This document shows positions 26,574 to 36,664 of a DNA stretch of 64,000 nucleotides, in pieces (the stretch's first letter is position 1; each line of letters begins with the position of its first letter). The position numbers were made by a program, and so were the translations under genes. The notes beneath the pieces are model-generated. The model saw nothing but the letters and a program-made list of their open reading frames with translations. It was not told the DNA's origin and did not search any database. Source of the DNA: Carnobacterium viridans. Its GTDB lineage: Bacteria; Bacillota; Bacilli; Lactobacillales; Carnobacteriaceae. Location: the NCBI RefSeq assembly GCF_900102725.1, contig NZ_FNJW01000008.1, forward strand, positions 1,302,001-1,366,000, written 5' to 3'.

Positions 26574-26797
26574 TTCCTTCTAAATTCTCATACAACTGGA
26601 GATACTCATGGCATTTCATATTTCTGGGCACGCATATTTATCTTCCGAAAGAAATCATGGATTGGTGTGCTCTTCCCCAGTATTTTGCTGGGATAATTTC
26701 TGTCACGCGTTCTTCAATTTGTTTGGGCGTGGCATTTTCTGCTATAGAGTTTCATAATTTCATAAACAACGTGTTGAGCAGCTTCTTTTGTTAGCAT
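26574..26797 (-). pseudogene. Internally deleted copy of nth (endonuclease III)
   Basis: This stretch is nearly identical to two separated parts of the intact nth at 54382-55038. 26574-26740 matches the C-terminal coding part (nth 54416-54580), and 26748-26797 matches the first 13 or so codons including the ATG (nth about 54987-55038). The middle, about 400 bp with the catalytic Lys and Asp, is missing. It reads as a duplicated gene that lost its core; it cannot encode an active glycosylase. Confidence 0.85.
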
Positions 26798-26898
26798 AGA
26801 TATTCTTTTCCTTCTTTCAATCCCCTCTATGTATACCCTGTCTTCAGTTATAAAATTTTTAATTCGATTGGCACAATTTTAGTATATCTTATAACGAG

Positions 26899-26940
26899 CA
26901 AAAAAATCCCAGAAATAATTCTTTTTCCTTCTGGGATTTA
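26899..26940 (-). terminator. Terminator of the mini-RIC gene
   Basis: AAATCCCAGAA (26904-26914) pairs with TTCTGGGATTT (26929-26939); on the minus strand it is followed by a T-run. Confidence 0.8.
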
Positions 26941-26960
26941 CTATTTTTCGAATCCGCAAA

Positions 26961-27257
26961 TTATGCGTGATAAGCGTGATCTGTTTCAGATAGCATGTTG
27001 TATACCCCTGCATAGGTTCCACACACATCTCCAGGAATAGTATAGTTGGATGTTATTTTACGTAATTTCGCAAATTCTTCCTCTAAATGTGGCTTACCGG
27101 TGGTACCTGCTTCTGTTGTCTTTTCCTTCATTGTATTAAATAAACTTCGTACTTCAAACGCTTCAGGATGGTTCTTACCGTGTGCACGCGTGATTGCTAG
27201 TGTAAATATATCCAATTTTTCAAAATAGTGCTCTGCTACTTCATTAAATGTTGCCAT
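26961..27257 (-). CDS. Miniature RIC-type (hemerythrin-like) iron-sulfur repair protein
   Basis: A 98-residue soluble protein. ITRAHGKNHPEAFEVRSLF matches one helix of RIC/YtfE/ScdA di-iron proteins, and LRKITSNYTIPGDVCGTY matches another, but the helices carrying the HMKKEEE-type and HxxHxxxE ligands are absent or shortened. Candidate ligands are His10, 26, 30, 57, 94 and 97. RIC proteins repair iron-sulfur clusters damaged by NO or oxygen; short forms seem common in lactic acid bacteria. The FNR-type site at the correct distance upstream fits an oxygen- or NO-responsive role. ATG with AAGGA upstream. Confidence 0.6.
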   Translation of the reverse strand: MATFNEVAEHYFEKLDIFTLAITRAHGKNHPEAFEVRSLFNTMKEKTTEAGTTGKPHLEEEFAKLRKITSNYTIPGDVCGTYAGVYNMLSETDHAYHA

Positions 27258-27304
27258 TAGTGAATTCCTTCTTTCTTGTGTAGGTTATTTTGCTTTATAA
27301 CAGC

Positions 27305-27346
27305 AGTATAGTCCATATGTCACAATGGAAAATTGACCCACATCAA
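27305..27346 (-). promoter_or_regulatory. FNR/Flp-type site and -10 box of the mini-RIC gene
   Basis: On the minus strand TTGATGTGGGTCAA (27333-27346) differs from the FNR consensus TTGATnnnnATCAA at one base. The -10 TATACT is at 27305-27310, placing the site centre about 41.5 bp upstream of the expected transcript start, the class II activator position. No -35 box is seen, which fits activator dependence. Confidence 0.6.
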
Positions 27347-27369
27347 GTTTTGAAATCTTGACAAAATCA

Positions 27370-27425
27370 AAAAAAGTCAAAGAAACAAACTATTGTAAAG
27401 CTTACATTTTATTTCTTTGGCTTTT
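27370..27425. terminator. Orphan terminator-like hairpin
   Basis: A stem of AAAAGTCAAAGAAA with TTTCTTTGGCTTTT (one G-U pair) flanked by A- and T-runs. No gene ends here in either direction except the decayed PH-domain gene at 27461 (minus strand), whose terminator it probably was. Confidence 0.5.
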
Positions 27426-27460
27426 TATGAAGTAACACCATCACACAGATTATTAGGTAA

Positions 27461-27757
27461 TTAAAGTAAAATCGACACAATCAAATCATCAAATTTTCTA
27501 CTATCGATATCTTTTCCTAAGCCAATTTTGATATTGCCTGCTCTCGTCCATAATTCAACTTTCGCATTGATATCAAAATTTCCTGCATTTTCGGTGGACT
27601 ACATGTTGATTGAACTATAAGTTAAAGAATAAATCTCGATTTTCTTCCCACGTAATCCTTGTGCATCACGAACAATCAATCGTTTGTTCGATTTTCTATT
27701 TTCGTTTCTAAATAGTTTTTCTAATTTAATACACCACGAGGTATTGTATGTAAAGCT
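27461..27757 (-). pseudogene. Decayed bacterial PH-domain protein gene
   Basis: Translated on the minus strand the sequence reads SNKRLIVRDAQGLRGKK, then YSLTYSSINM, a stop (TAG at 27599-27601), then STENAGNFDINAKVELW and KDIDSRKFDDLIVSILL before TAA at 27461-27463. This is the pattern of bacterial PH-domain proteins (YozO/DUF1696 type). The N-terminal start is also missing, so the gene is broken at two points. Confidence 0.65.
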
Positions 27758-27892
27758 TATTTTTTTTAAATATAATAAAAGCTAGTAGCTACATTCAAGT
27801 CATTAATACTTGTTTTTCAACTGATAATTTGCTATATTTAGATTGTAATTAATATAATTAAATAATTATTATGAAATGGAGTGATTAGGATA

Positions 27893-28315
27893 ATGAGTAT
27901 TGATTTTAAAGATCATGGCAAGAAACCTTATGTTGTAAATATTGAAGATGCTACAGTGCAAAATGATAACTACCGTACAACGATATGGACAGGCGCTAAA
28001 TTACAAGTAACCGTCATGACTATTCAACCAAACGATGATATTGGCCTAGAAGTTCATCATGGAATTGATCAATTTATTCGCATCGAAGAAGGCCAAGGGC
28101 TATGCCAAATGGGACCTTCTGAAGATAACTTAAATTTTGAACAAGTTGTTTCTGAAGATGAAGCAGTATTGGTTCCAGCAGATATGTGGCACAATATTAA
28201 AAATACTAGTGACAAACCACTAAAATTATATACCATTTATGCTGGTCCTGATCATGTTGAAGGTACTATACACCCAACTCATGAAGACGCAGAAAACGAT
28301 CCTAATGAACACTAA
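27893..28315 (+). CDS. Cupin-domain protein
   Basis: A protein of about 140 residues with one beta-barrel cupin. Motif 1 is EVHHGIDQFIRIEEGQG, motif 2 is VPADMWHNIKNTS, giving His/His/Glu/His as likely metal ligands. Similar small cupins are annotated as mannose-6-phosphate-isomerase-like, but catalysis is not shown. ATG at 27893 is preferred; the in-frame GTG at 27881 overlaps the GGAG ribosome binding site. Monocistronic with a terminator after it. Confidence 0.8.
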   Translation: MSIDFKDHGKKPYVVNIEDATVQNDNYRTTIWTGAKLQVTVMTIQPNDDIGLEVHHGIDQFIRIEEGQGLCQMGPSEDNLNFEQVVSEDEAVLVPADMWHNIKNTSDKPLKLYTIYAGPDHVEGTIHPTHEDAENDPNEH

Positions 28316-28348
28316 AAAAAGCCTCGCTTTATAAAAAAAGACTGTTTT

Positions 28349-28398
28349 GAGTCCAAATATTTGAGCAACAGCTCTAAATATTGGACTCTCATTTTTGT
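28349..28398 (+). terminator. Terminator after the cupin gene
   Basis: GAGTCCAAATATTTGAGC pairs imperfectly with GCTCTAAATATTGGACTC (28371-28388), followed by TCATTTTTG. Confidence 0.85.
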
Positions 28399-28431
28399 AA
28401 TTTATTAAATATAGACTAAGGAGGAGAATAT

Positions 28432-29085
28432 ATGGAGACACCACTATTAAACACAACCCAACTAGGCTACGAATTAGATGGAAAAGCTATTTTAAAAGGA
28501 ATAACGCTGTCTGTTGAAGAGGGAGAATTCTTAACGATTACAGGACCCTCAGGAAGTGGAAAAAGTACCTTATTAAAAATTATTGCTTCACTCTTGTCTC
28601 CAACTGAAGGAACCGTTTCTTATCAAAGTAAACCAATTGATGACTACGAACCTACTGATTATCGCAAAGAAGTATCCTACTGTTTCCAAACAGCAACGCT
28701 TTTTGGAGAAACTGTAAAAGATAATCTAATGTTCCCATTCGTTATCAGAGATCAGCCTTTTAATGAAAAAAAAGCCTTAGATGCTTTAAAAAAAGTTGGT
28801 TTAGGAGCAGAGTATTTAACTAAATCAGTCAACGCATTGTCTGGTGGGGAAAAGCAAAGGGTAGCATTGATTCGTAATGTTTTATTTATGCCTAAAGTCC
28901 TCTTACTAGATGAAGTAACCAGCGCGTTAGATCATGAAAACCAAGAAATTATTCGTAATTTAATTCGTAATCTCAATCACGAACAGGGTGTTACAATCTT
29001 GTGGGTCACCCATAATGCAGTAGAGATTCAAGCTTCAAATCGTATTATTCAATTAGTTAATGGCGAAATGGAGGAACCGAAATGA
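28432..29085 (+). CDS. fetA: ABC iron exporter ATP-binding protein, FetA-like
   Basis: A 217-residue ATPase: Walker A GPSGSGKST (about 38-46), signature LSGGEKQR, Walker B VLLLDEVTSALD, switch His VTHN. Its partner, overlapping by four bases, is the FetB/UPF0014 permease, so this is the FetA (YbbL) type. In E. coli FetAB lowers cellular iron and protects against peroxide stress. ATG after AAGGAGGAG. The convergent P1B-4 metal ATPase next door supports a metal-efflux role. Confidence 0.85.
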   Translation: METPLLNTTQLGYELDGKAILKGITLSVEEGEFLTITGPSGSGKSTLLKIIASLLSPTEGTVSYQSKPIDDYEPTDYRKEVSYCFQTATLFGETVKDNLMFPFVIRDQPFNEKKALDALKKVGLGAEYLTKSVNALSGGEKQRVALIRNVLFMPKVLLLDEVTSALDHENQEIIRNLIRNLNHEQGVTILWVTHNAVEIQASNRIIQLVNGEMEEPK

Positions 29086-29840
29086 ACTTAGCTATTAATA
29101 ATTCATCCTTATTCTTTGCAACTGCCTTAGTTGGTATAGCACTTATTGTTGTTTATAAAGAAAAGTTAGGCTTAGGTAAAGATATTTTAATCGGTGTTGT
29201 TCGAGCCGTTATTCAACTATTTGCTGTTGGTTATTTATTGGGCTATGTCTTTAAATTAAATAATATTATTGTGACATTAGCACTTGTTTTAGTTATTATT
29301 TTTAATGCCTCTTTTAATGCGGGGAAGAAAAGCAATGGTATATCAAATGCATTTAAAATATCTTTTATTGCAATCTTAACAGCTACTAGTTTAACTTTGA
29401 TTGTTTTACTATTATCAGGAGCTATTTTATTCATCCCTTCTCAGGTTATTCCAATATCAGGAATGATTGCCAGTAACTCAATGATTGCGATTGGAATTTG
29501 TTACCGTAATTTGAACTCGAAATTTAAAGACCAACGTCAACAAGTATTAGAAAAATTGGCCCTAGGGGCAAATTTAAAACAAGCTTCTATCTCTATAGTA
29601 CGTGATAGTATTCGTGCAGGAATGCTCCCAACAATAGAATCTGCAAAGACAATCGGAATTGTTAGTTTACCCGGTATGATGTCAGGATTAATGTTTGCTG
29701 GCGTAAACCCTACGCATGCGATAAAGTACCAAATCATGGTTACCTTTATGTTGCTATCCACTACAAGTATTGCATCTGTGATTGCTAGTTACCTGGCTTA
29801 TAAAGAATTTTATACAGCAAGGAAACAACTAAAAGATTAA
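29082..29840 (+). CDS. fetB: Iron export permease, FetB (UPF0014) family
   Basis: A 252-residue integral membrane protein with about seven hydrophobic segments and the UPF0014 signatures GMIASNSMIAIGICYRNL and the cytoplasmic EKLALGANLKQAS loop, followed by LPTIESAKTIGIVSLPGMMSG. It overlaps fetA by four bases (ATGA), so they form one transporter. Iron export is inferred from E. coli FetB. Confidence 0.88.
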   Translation: MNLAINNSSLFFATALVGIALIVVYKEKLGLGKDILIGVVRAVIQLFAVGYLLGYVFKLNNIIVTLALVLVIIFNASFNAGKKSNGISNAFKISFIAILTATSLTLIVLLLSGAILFIPSQVIPISGMIASNSMIAIGICYRNLNSKFKDQRQQVLEKLALGANLKQASISIVRDSIRAGMLPTIESAKTIGIVSLPGMMSGLMFAGVNPTHAIKYQIMVTFMLLSTTSIASVIASYLAYKEFYTARKQLKD

Positions 29841-29848
29841 AACCAATA

Positions 29849-29902
29849 AAAAGCGTGTGAGCCTATCGGAAATTCCAATAGGCTCACACGCTTTTATATT
29901 TT
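29849..29902. terminator. Bidirectional terminator between fetB and the P-type ATPase
   Basis: A perfect 18-bp stem, AAAAGCGTGTGAGCCTAT with its complement ending at 29895, then TATATTTTTTTT; on the minus strand AAAAGC flanks give TTTT as well. Confidence 0.9.
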
Positions 29903-29904
29903 TT

Positions 29905-31728
29905 TTAACGCAACAAACGTAATCCATTCAAAATAACTAAAATCGTCGATCCTTCATGGAAGACAACTCCTACCGGCAAATCTAAATAACCTAAAAGGTT
30001 TAAAATCATCAATAGGATGATCACACTGATGGAGAAGAAAATATTTTGTTTAATAATTCGGTTCAATCGTTTGCTTAAGTGATAACTATAAAGCAATTTA
30101 GCTAAATCATTTTTTACAATCACCACATCAGCTGACTCTATCGCCACCGATGATCCACTCCCCATAGCAATGCCGATATCCGCATTCGCTAATGCGGGTG
30201 CATCATTGATTCCATCTCCAACCATGCCTACCACCTTTTTATTTCGCTGACTTTTTAGGATATGTTTAATCTTATCTTCTGGAAGACAATTTGCTACATA
30301 ATCATTTACTTTGACTTCCTTAGCAACTTTCGAAGCAACCATTTCATTGTCTCCAGTCAAAAGTACAACTTGAATACCTTCTTTTTGAAAACCAGCTACT
30401 GCTTCGATTGCTTCATACCGAATTTCATCAGAAAGAGAAATGTACCCCACAATTTCATTACTTTTCGCTACAAAAATAGTCGTATTTTCTTCAACTACTT
30501 TATCAAGATAATAATTTTTATCAGGATACCCAATAAACGTACTTGGTTTTCCTATTTCAATTGCTCCTTTTCTAACGCCTTGTCCAGCTATTTCCTCCAC
30601 AGGTTCTGAAGTATCAATGTCTTTAAAGTTTCTGTTTTCAAAAGCTGCCACAATAGCATTAGCTATTGGATGGTTAGATTGTTGTTCCATATAAACCACT
30701 TCATTCAGAATATCTTCTGGAATTTCATAATTTAATACTCTGAAATCACCAAATGTCAGTGTACCTGTTTTATCGCTATATAAAATATCCATCGTATTCA
30801 AAGACTCCATTGCTGCTCCTCCTTTAACTAACACCCCATTTTTTGCTCCATTACTGATAGCACTTAATGTTGCTGGTGTAGCAGAAGCGACCAAAGCACA
30901 TGGACTAGCAACGGTTAATAAAACCATTCCTCTATAAAAAGCTTCCTCAAAGCTATACCCGTTAAAATAATAAAGACTCGCAATGAATAATGGGACCATA
31001 ATTAAAACTACTAGTACGTATTTCGTTTCAAAACGATCAATAATTTCCGAAATTTTCGAAGGGCTTTTCTGCGCTTCTTCTACCATCCGTATAATATTTG
31101 AGAAGACGGTTTGATCACTCGTTTTATTCACTTCAAGATGAAAGGCATTCCCTTCATTGAAAGTTCCAGAAAATACTTCGGCTCCTTTTTCTTTTTCAAC
31201 AGGCATTGATTCCCCAGTAAGGCTGGATTCATTAATTTGCGTTTTTCGGTCGGAATACCCATCAATAGGTATCTGTGCTCCTTTTGAAACGACTACAATG
31301 TCACCAACTTTTAACAATTCAGTAGGTACTTCACTCACTTCATCATTATCTTTTAGCAGTTGCGCTGTAGAAGGCACATGAGATAGCAACTCAGAAATAG
31401 CACTTTTTGATTTATTGGTTGCATAGGATTCTAGAGCTTCTGAGCCAGCAAAAATGAGCAGTAATACAGCTCCTTCTGATTCATAATGAATCAAACATGC
31501 ACCTAATGCTGCTAAAACCATTAGCAAATCAACATTGGGAGCTTTAGAATGGATTGTTTCTGTCACCGCTTTTTTAGCTGAAAAGAACCCTAAAAAGAAA
31601 ATTGCCCCATAAAAAGAAATTGAACTATAAAAACCTCCCATCGTATTTAAAATAAATCCAATAATCGTAAAAAAGACTCCAATGACTAAAAACTGTCCTG
31701 AACGCGTATTGCTTAAAAACTTCAACAT
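29905..31728 (-). CDS. P1B-4 type heavy-metal efflux ATPase
   Basis: About 607 residues from the ATG at 31728, set by GGAAGAGGG; an upstream in-frame ATG at 31812 lies inside the riboswitch terminator and is not used. It has DKTGTLT (phosphorylated Asp), GDGINDAP, the membrane motif SPCALVASATPAT and the C-terminal HEGST. SPC plus HEG(G/S)T defines the P1B-4 subgroup, whose members (PfeT, FrvA, CtpD) export Fe(II) or Co(II). There is no N-terminal metal-binding domain. A NiCo/czcD-type riboswitch precedes it, and the FetAB iron exporter is convergent. Confidence 0.9.
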   Translation of the reverse strand: MLKFLSNTRSGQFLVIGVFFTIIGFILNTMGGFYSSISFYGAIFFLGFFSAKKAVTETIHSKAPNVDLLMVLAALGACLIHYESEGAVLLLIFAGSEALESYATNKSKSAISELLSHVPSTAQLLKDNDEVSEVPTELLKVGDIVVVSKGAQIPIDGYSDRKTQINESSLTGESMPVEKEKGAEVFSGTFNEGNAFHLEVNKTSDQTVFSNIIRMVEEAQKSPSKISEIIDRFETKYVLVVLIMVPLFIASLYYFNGYSFEEAFYRGMVLLTVASPCALVASATPATLSAISNGAKNGVLVKGGAAMESLNTMDILYSDKTGTLTFGDFRVLNYEIPEDILNEVVYMEQQSNHPIANAIVAAFENRNFKDIDTSEPVEEIAGQGVRKGAIEIGKPSTFIGYPDKNYYLDKVVEENTTIFVAKSNEIVGYISLSDEIRYEAIEAVAGFQKEGIQVVLLTGDNEMVASKVAKEVKVNDYVANCLPEDKIKHILKSQRNKKVVGMVGDGINDAPALANADIGIAMGSGSSVAIESADVVIVKNDLAKLLYSYHLSKRLNRIIKQNIFFSISVIILLMILNLLGYLDLPVGVVFHEGSTILVILNGLRLLR

Positions 31729-31805
31729 TTCCCTCTTCCTTTCTGTAATTATTTTTAAGTTAGTGGTTAAATTACCCCTCCTTAATAAAAAGTAAAAATA
31801 AAAAA

Positions 31806-31846
31806 GGCACACCTATAGGACAGTAGTACTGTCCCACAGGTGTGCC
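31806..31846 (-). terminator. Riboswitch expression-platform terminator
   Basis: GGCACACCT (31806-31814) pairs with AGGTGTGCC (31838-31846), with an inner GGACAGT/ACTGTCC stem; on the minus strand it is followed by TTTTTT. It sits between the aptamer and the ATPase start. Confidence 0.88.
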
Positions 31847-31848
31847 TT

Positions 31849-31936
31849 TTTTGGCACTACTCTGCTATCACACATGTGTGATCCGGCCGCATGAACCTCT
31901 AAGAGTTCACCGCCTGTTCAGATTTAATTGGCTCTC
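31849..31936 (-). promoter_or_regulatory. NiCo/czcD-type metal riboswitch aptamer
   Basis: On the minus strand the leader contains GAACAGGCGGTGAAC, TCATGCGGCCGGAT, a perfect ATCACACA/TGTGTGAT hairpin and AGCAGAGTAGTGCC. These blocks, with AGG/GG/GCCGGA conserved loops around short helices, match my memory of the czcD (NiCo) motif, which turns on metal exporters and has also been reported to respond to Fe(II). Position before a P1B-4 ATPase and directly upstream of a terminator fits an on-switch. Assignment is from memory of the motif, not a search. Confidence 0.72.
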
Positions 31937-31992
31937 ATTCTTACATTAGCTATAAGAAAGAAGAGCAAGTTAAATTAGATTTATATACACTT

Positions 31993-32021
31993 ATAATACC
32001 ATTTACTAATTGAAGTATCAA
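31993..32021 (-). promoter_or_regulatory. Promoter for the riboswitch-controlled ATPase
   Basis: Minus strand TTGATA (32016-32021), 17 bp, TATTAT (31993-31998). The transcript would begin about 50 nt before the aptamer. Confidence 0.6.
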
Positions 32022-32054
32022 ATGTTACTCCACTTTTACTGAATTCAATCGAGT

Positions 32055-32894
32055 TTACTCTATCAATCCAAGATGGAGAAAGGCTTTTTCTAGTCCGTCA
32101 TTATCAACACTGTCAGTTATGTGATCAGCCATAGCTGTTATTTCTTTACCGCCATTTCCCATTGCTACACCTATTTCACAATATTCAAGCATAGGAATAT
32201 CTACTTTTGCATCGCCAAAAGCTATCGTGTTCTTTCGGTCAACTCCATGATGTTCTAACAGTTTTTTAATAGCTGTCTGTTTTGTAATGTTTGCTAAGGC
32301 AATATCTCCAAACAGAGCTTGTTCACCTATACCTCCCCACGTACCTACTTGAAAGTCAGAAAAAAAATCGGCTGCAGCTAGGTAATCTTCATACTCTTCT
32401 AAAATGAAACTGATTTTGTTCACGTCAGCTCGATACAATTGACCATCAAAAATCATTTCTGGAAATGCTTGTCGCACCGTCATTGTTTCTGTACCGGATT
32501 TTTCTTTATAAGCAGCATAGTCTTTAACCGTTTGCTCTCCACGTGTCTCAAACTGTTCACTTGCAAACAATCCATTGTTGGACTCCAAATAAAAAGCTAA
32601 TCCACGGTTATTCAGCCAGTCTACAATCATTTTTTCTTGTTCTGCTGTTATTAATTGATGCAAAATAACTTCATTATCACTTTCAACATAGTTGCCATTT
32701 CCACCAATATACCCATCAAAACCGATCTCTAATAGTTCATCATACATTTCAGCTTTGCTGCGTCCAGTCACCGGGTACACTTTATGACCGTTGGCTTGCG
32801 CAACTTTAATAGCTTTGACTGCAGAATTCGGTAATTCATTAGAATAATCTACTAATGTTCCATCCACATCTAAAAAAACATAGTTTGATTCCAT
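32055..32894 (-). CDS. HAD-superfamily (Cof-type) hydrolase
   Basis: About 279 residues from the ATG at 32894, which follows AAGGAGG. The catalytic LDVDGTLVDY gives the nucleophile Asp and acid/base Asp; the late AFGDAKVDIPMLEY supplies Mg-binding residues; a C2-type cap lies between. Cof-type enzymes usually dephosphorylate sugar phosphates or flavin nucleotides. It lies 54 bp downstream of the 6-phospho-beta-glucosidase on the same strand, so a sugar phosphate is a reasonable guess. Confidence 0.85.
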   Translation of the reverse strand: MESNYVFLDVDGTLVDYSNELPNSAVKAIKVAQANGHKVYPVTGRSKAEMYDELLEIGFDGYIGGNGNYVESDNEVILHQLITAEQEKMIVDWLNNRGLAFYLESNNGLFASEQFETRGEQTVKDYAAYKEKSGTETMTVRQAFPEMIFDGQLYRADVNKISFILEEYEDYLAAADFFSDFQVGTWGGIGEQALFGDIALANITKQTAIKKLLEHHGVDRKNTIAFGDAKVDIPMLEYCEIGVAMGNGGKEITAMADHITDSVDNDGLEKAFLHLGLIE

Positions 32895-32948
32895 AGTAAC
32901 CTCCTTAAAAAGGCCATACCAATAAGTAAGCATGACCTTCAAACTAAA

Positions 32949-34427
<1,479 letters not shown>

Positions 34428-34430
34428 TTA

Positions 34431-34445
34431 TCTAAACGGTTTCAT
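34431..34445 (-). promoter_or_regulatory. cre-like site upstream of the phospho-beta-glucosidase
   Basis: Minus strand ATGAAACCGTTTAGA fits WTGNAANCGNWNNCW with one mismatch. Confidence 0.55.
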
Positions 34446-34522
34446 TTTTTCAATCTCTTATATACAAGTAGAATGTTCCTACACATACTTTCTAAATTTA
34501 ACGATTGCTCTTGTAAAACCTG

Positions 34523-34549
34523 TACACAAAAACATATACTATTTGTGTA
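34523..34549. promoter_or_regulatory. Inverted repeat in front of the RpiR gene
   Basis: TACACAAA (34523-34530) and TTTGTGTA (34542-34549), 11 bp apart. It lies 16 bp before the start of the RpiR gene, overlapping its likely promoter, and could be its operator. Confidence 0.45.
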
Positions 34550-34565
34550 AGGAAGGAGTCTTTTT

Positions 34566-35444
34566 ATGCTACTTATTGAACGATTAAAACATACTTCATT
34601 TTCAGATGCTGAACAAGTACTAGTAAGTTACCTCATTGATCACCCTGAAGGCTTACAAGACATGACGACTCAAAAAATTGCAGATTTAACTCATACGAAT
34701 CCTACGAGCCTTATTCGTGTAGCGAAAAAAATGGGATTTACAGGATGGCTAGACTTAAAAGAAGCTTACCTTGAAGAATGGCAGTACCTCAATAGCCACT
34801 TTACAGCTATTGACGCCAACTTACCTTATGAACAAACGGATCATTTAATTTCTATCGCCCATAAAATAAACACGTTGCAACAGAATACTCTTCAGGATAC
34901 CCTATCCTTAATAGATTCAAAAGATTTGGAACATGCACAAAAACTCTTATTAAACGCTGATGAAATCAAGGTATTTGCGAGCAAAACTAATGCGCTCATT
35001 GCTCAAGATTTCGTGACTAAGATGCGTAGGATCAATAAAAAAATTACTATTTCTTCCACTTATGATTACAGTACGTATGAAGCTTTTAACAGTGGTAACC
35101 GAACTTGTGCCCTTATTATTTCATACACAGGTGAAGATGATTCCTTCATAAAATGCATGGACATTTTGAAAAAACAAGGAGCTTCCACTATTAGCTTAAC
35201 AAGTATAGGAGATAATCCTATTGCAACAAATAGCGATTGTTCATTAAAAATCACTACTCGAGAAAAACTCTATTCTAAAATCGGAAACTTTACCTCAACC
35301 ACATCTGTCATTTATCTATTGAACCTTTTGTATTCTATCGTCTTTACTGCAGATTATGAAATGAACTTGAACCACCTCATTCAAATCGGTCGTTCAACAG
35401 ATACCCGAAAAACAAACATCGACATCATTAAAGAACAGTCTTAA
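34566..35444 (+). CDS. RpiR/MurR family regulator
   Basis: A 292-residue regulator with an N-terminal RpiR helix-turn-helix (TTQKIADLTHTNPTSLIRVAKKMGF, truncated here to its core) and a C-terminal SIS sugar-phosphate-binding domain (DEIKVFASKTNALIAQDF; ALIISYTGEDDS). ATG after GGAAGGAG. It is divergent from the phospho-beta-glucosidase, which it probably controls in response to a sugar phosphate. Confidence 0.85.
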   Translation: MLLIERLKHTSFSDAEQVLVSYLIDHPEGLQDMTTQKIADLTHTNPTSLIRVAKKMGFTGWLDLKEAYLEEWQYLNSHFTAIDANLPYEQTDHLISIAHKINTLQQNTLQDTLSLIDSKDLEHAQKLLLNADEIKVFASKTNALIAQDFVTKMRRINKKITISSTYDYSTYEAFNSGNRTCALIISYTGEDDSFIKCMDILKKQGASTISLTSIGDNPIATNSDCSLKITTREKLYSKIGNFTSTTSVIYLLNLLYSIVFTADYEMNLNHLIQIGRSTDTRKTNIDIIKEQS

Positions 35445-35508
35445 TTGGATAAGTAAATTTAAGGAAGGAGAAGGGATATCTAAATACTTCTTCCTCATTT
35501 ATAAACAC

Positions 35509-35540
35509 AAAAAAACGGGAAGCTCATTGCCTCCCGCTAA
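35509..35540 (-). terminator. Terminator of gap
   Basis: Minus strand CGGGAGGC / GCTTCCCG hairpin followed by TTTTTTT (35509-35515). Confidence 0.8.
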
Positions 35541-35551
35541 TTAAAATTAAT

Positions 35552-36565
35552 TTATTTAATATTCGCAAAATGTTCTAACGTTCCTACCATATTAGCCACA
35601 AAACCGTACTCGTTATCATACCAAGCAACCGTTTTGACTAATTGTCCGTTCGTTCCCTCGATGACTTTTGTTTGAGTGGCATCAAAAATCGAACCTGCTG
35701 GTACCCCGATAACATCTGAAGATACGATTTCGTCTTCATTGTATAAGAATGCCTCAGATGCAGCTTCTTTCATTGCCGCGTTGACTTCTTCCACTGTTAC
35801 TTCTTTATTCAAAACAGAATACAGTTCTGTCATTGAACCTGTAATGGTAGGAATTCTGATGGCTGTTCCGTCAATTTTCCCTTCCAATTCAGGAATCACT
35901 TTTCCTACCGCTTTGGCAGCACCTGTTGAAGATGGAATGGCGTTTTGTGCTCCTGCACGATTTTTGCGTCCACCTGGTGAATCTTGCAATGCTTGCGATG
36001 CAGTATACGCATGAATCGTTGACATTAAGGCACTGTTAATACCATATTTTTCGTTCAAAACATTTGCCATTGGTGCCAAACAGTTCGTGGTACAAGATGC
36101 TGCAGAAATGATTTCATCATTTTCATCCAGCGAATCATGATTCACACCATAAACAATCGTTTTAGTGTTGTCTACTTCTGCACCTGAAGCTTTTACTGGC
36201 GCGGAAATCAGTACCCGCTTTGCACCTGCATCCAAATGAGCCTGGGATTTTTTCGCTGAGGTATAGAACCCCGTACATTCTAAAACAATATCGATTCCTA
36301 AATCGCCCCATGGCAATTGACTTGCATCTTTTTCTGCGTAAGCTTTAATCTCTTTTCCATCTACTACAATCGCGTCATTCCCAACTGCTACTTCATATGG
36401 AAAACGTCCTTGTGCGGTATCGTATTTTAGCAAATAAACTAAGTCGTCATTATCCGTCAAATCATTGATCGCGACAACCTCTAAATCTGTATCCTTTTCC
36501 AACATTCGACGCAATGCTAAACGTCCAATCCGGCCAAATCCATTAATCGCTACTTTTATCGACAT
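35552..36565 (-). CDS. gap: Glyceraldehyde-3-phosphate dehydrogenase, type I
   Basis: A 337-residue NAD-dependent glycolytic enzyme. N-terminal [10 protein letters not shown] binds NAD; the catalytic Cys is in [20 protein letters not shown] is near the C-terminus. ATG with AAGGAGGA upstream. It is monocistronic here, not in a gap-pgk-tpi-eno operon, so the genome may hold another copy. Confidence 0.96.
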   Translation of the reverse strand: MSIKVAINGFGRIGRLALRRMLEKDTDLEVVAINDLTDNDDLVYLLKYDTAQGRFPYEVAVGNDAIVVDGKEIKAYAEKDASQLPWGDLGIDIVLECTGFYTSAKKSQAHLDAGAKRVLISAPVKASGAEVDNTKTIVYGVNHDSLDENDEIISAASCTTNCLAPMANVLNEKYGINSALMSTIHAYTASQALQDSPGGRKNRAGAQNAIPSSTGAAKAVGKVIPELEGKIDGTAIRIPTITGSMTELYSVLNKEVTVEEVNAAMKEAASEAFLYNEDEIVSSDVIGVPAGSIFDATQTKVIEGTNGQLVKTVAWYDNEYGFVANMVGTLEHFANIK

Positions 36566-36664
36566 GAATATTTCCTCCTTCTTTATTTGAATCTAATTTT
36601 ATGGTACCGCTTTTAGAATAAAATTTCCAATTGTTTGCATCACTAGTTTAGCGATCAGGCACAG

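Noticed and set aside
29905-31812. Longer start for the P-type ATPase at 31812
   Set aside because: The extra 28 residues would be encoded by the riboswitch terminator and leader; ATG 31728 has a good ribosome binding site.
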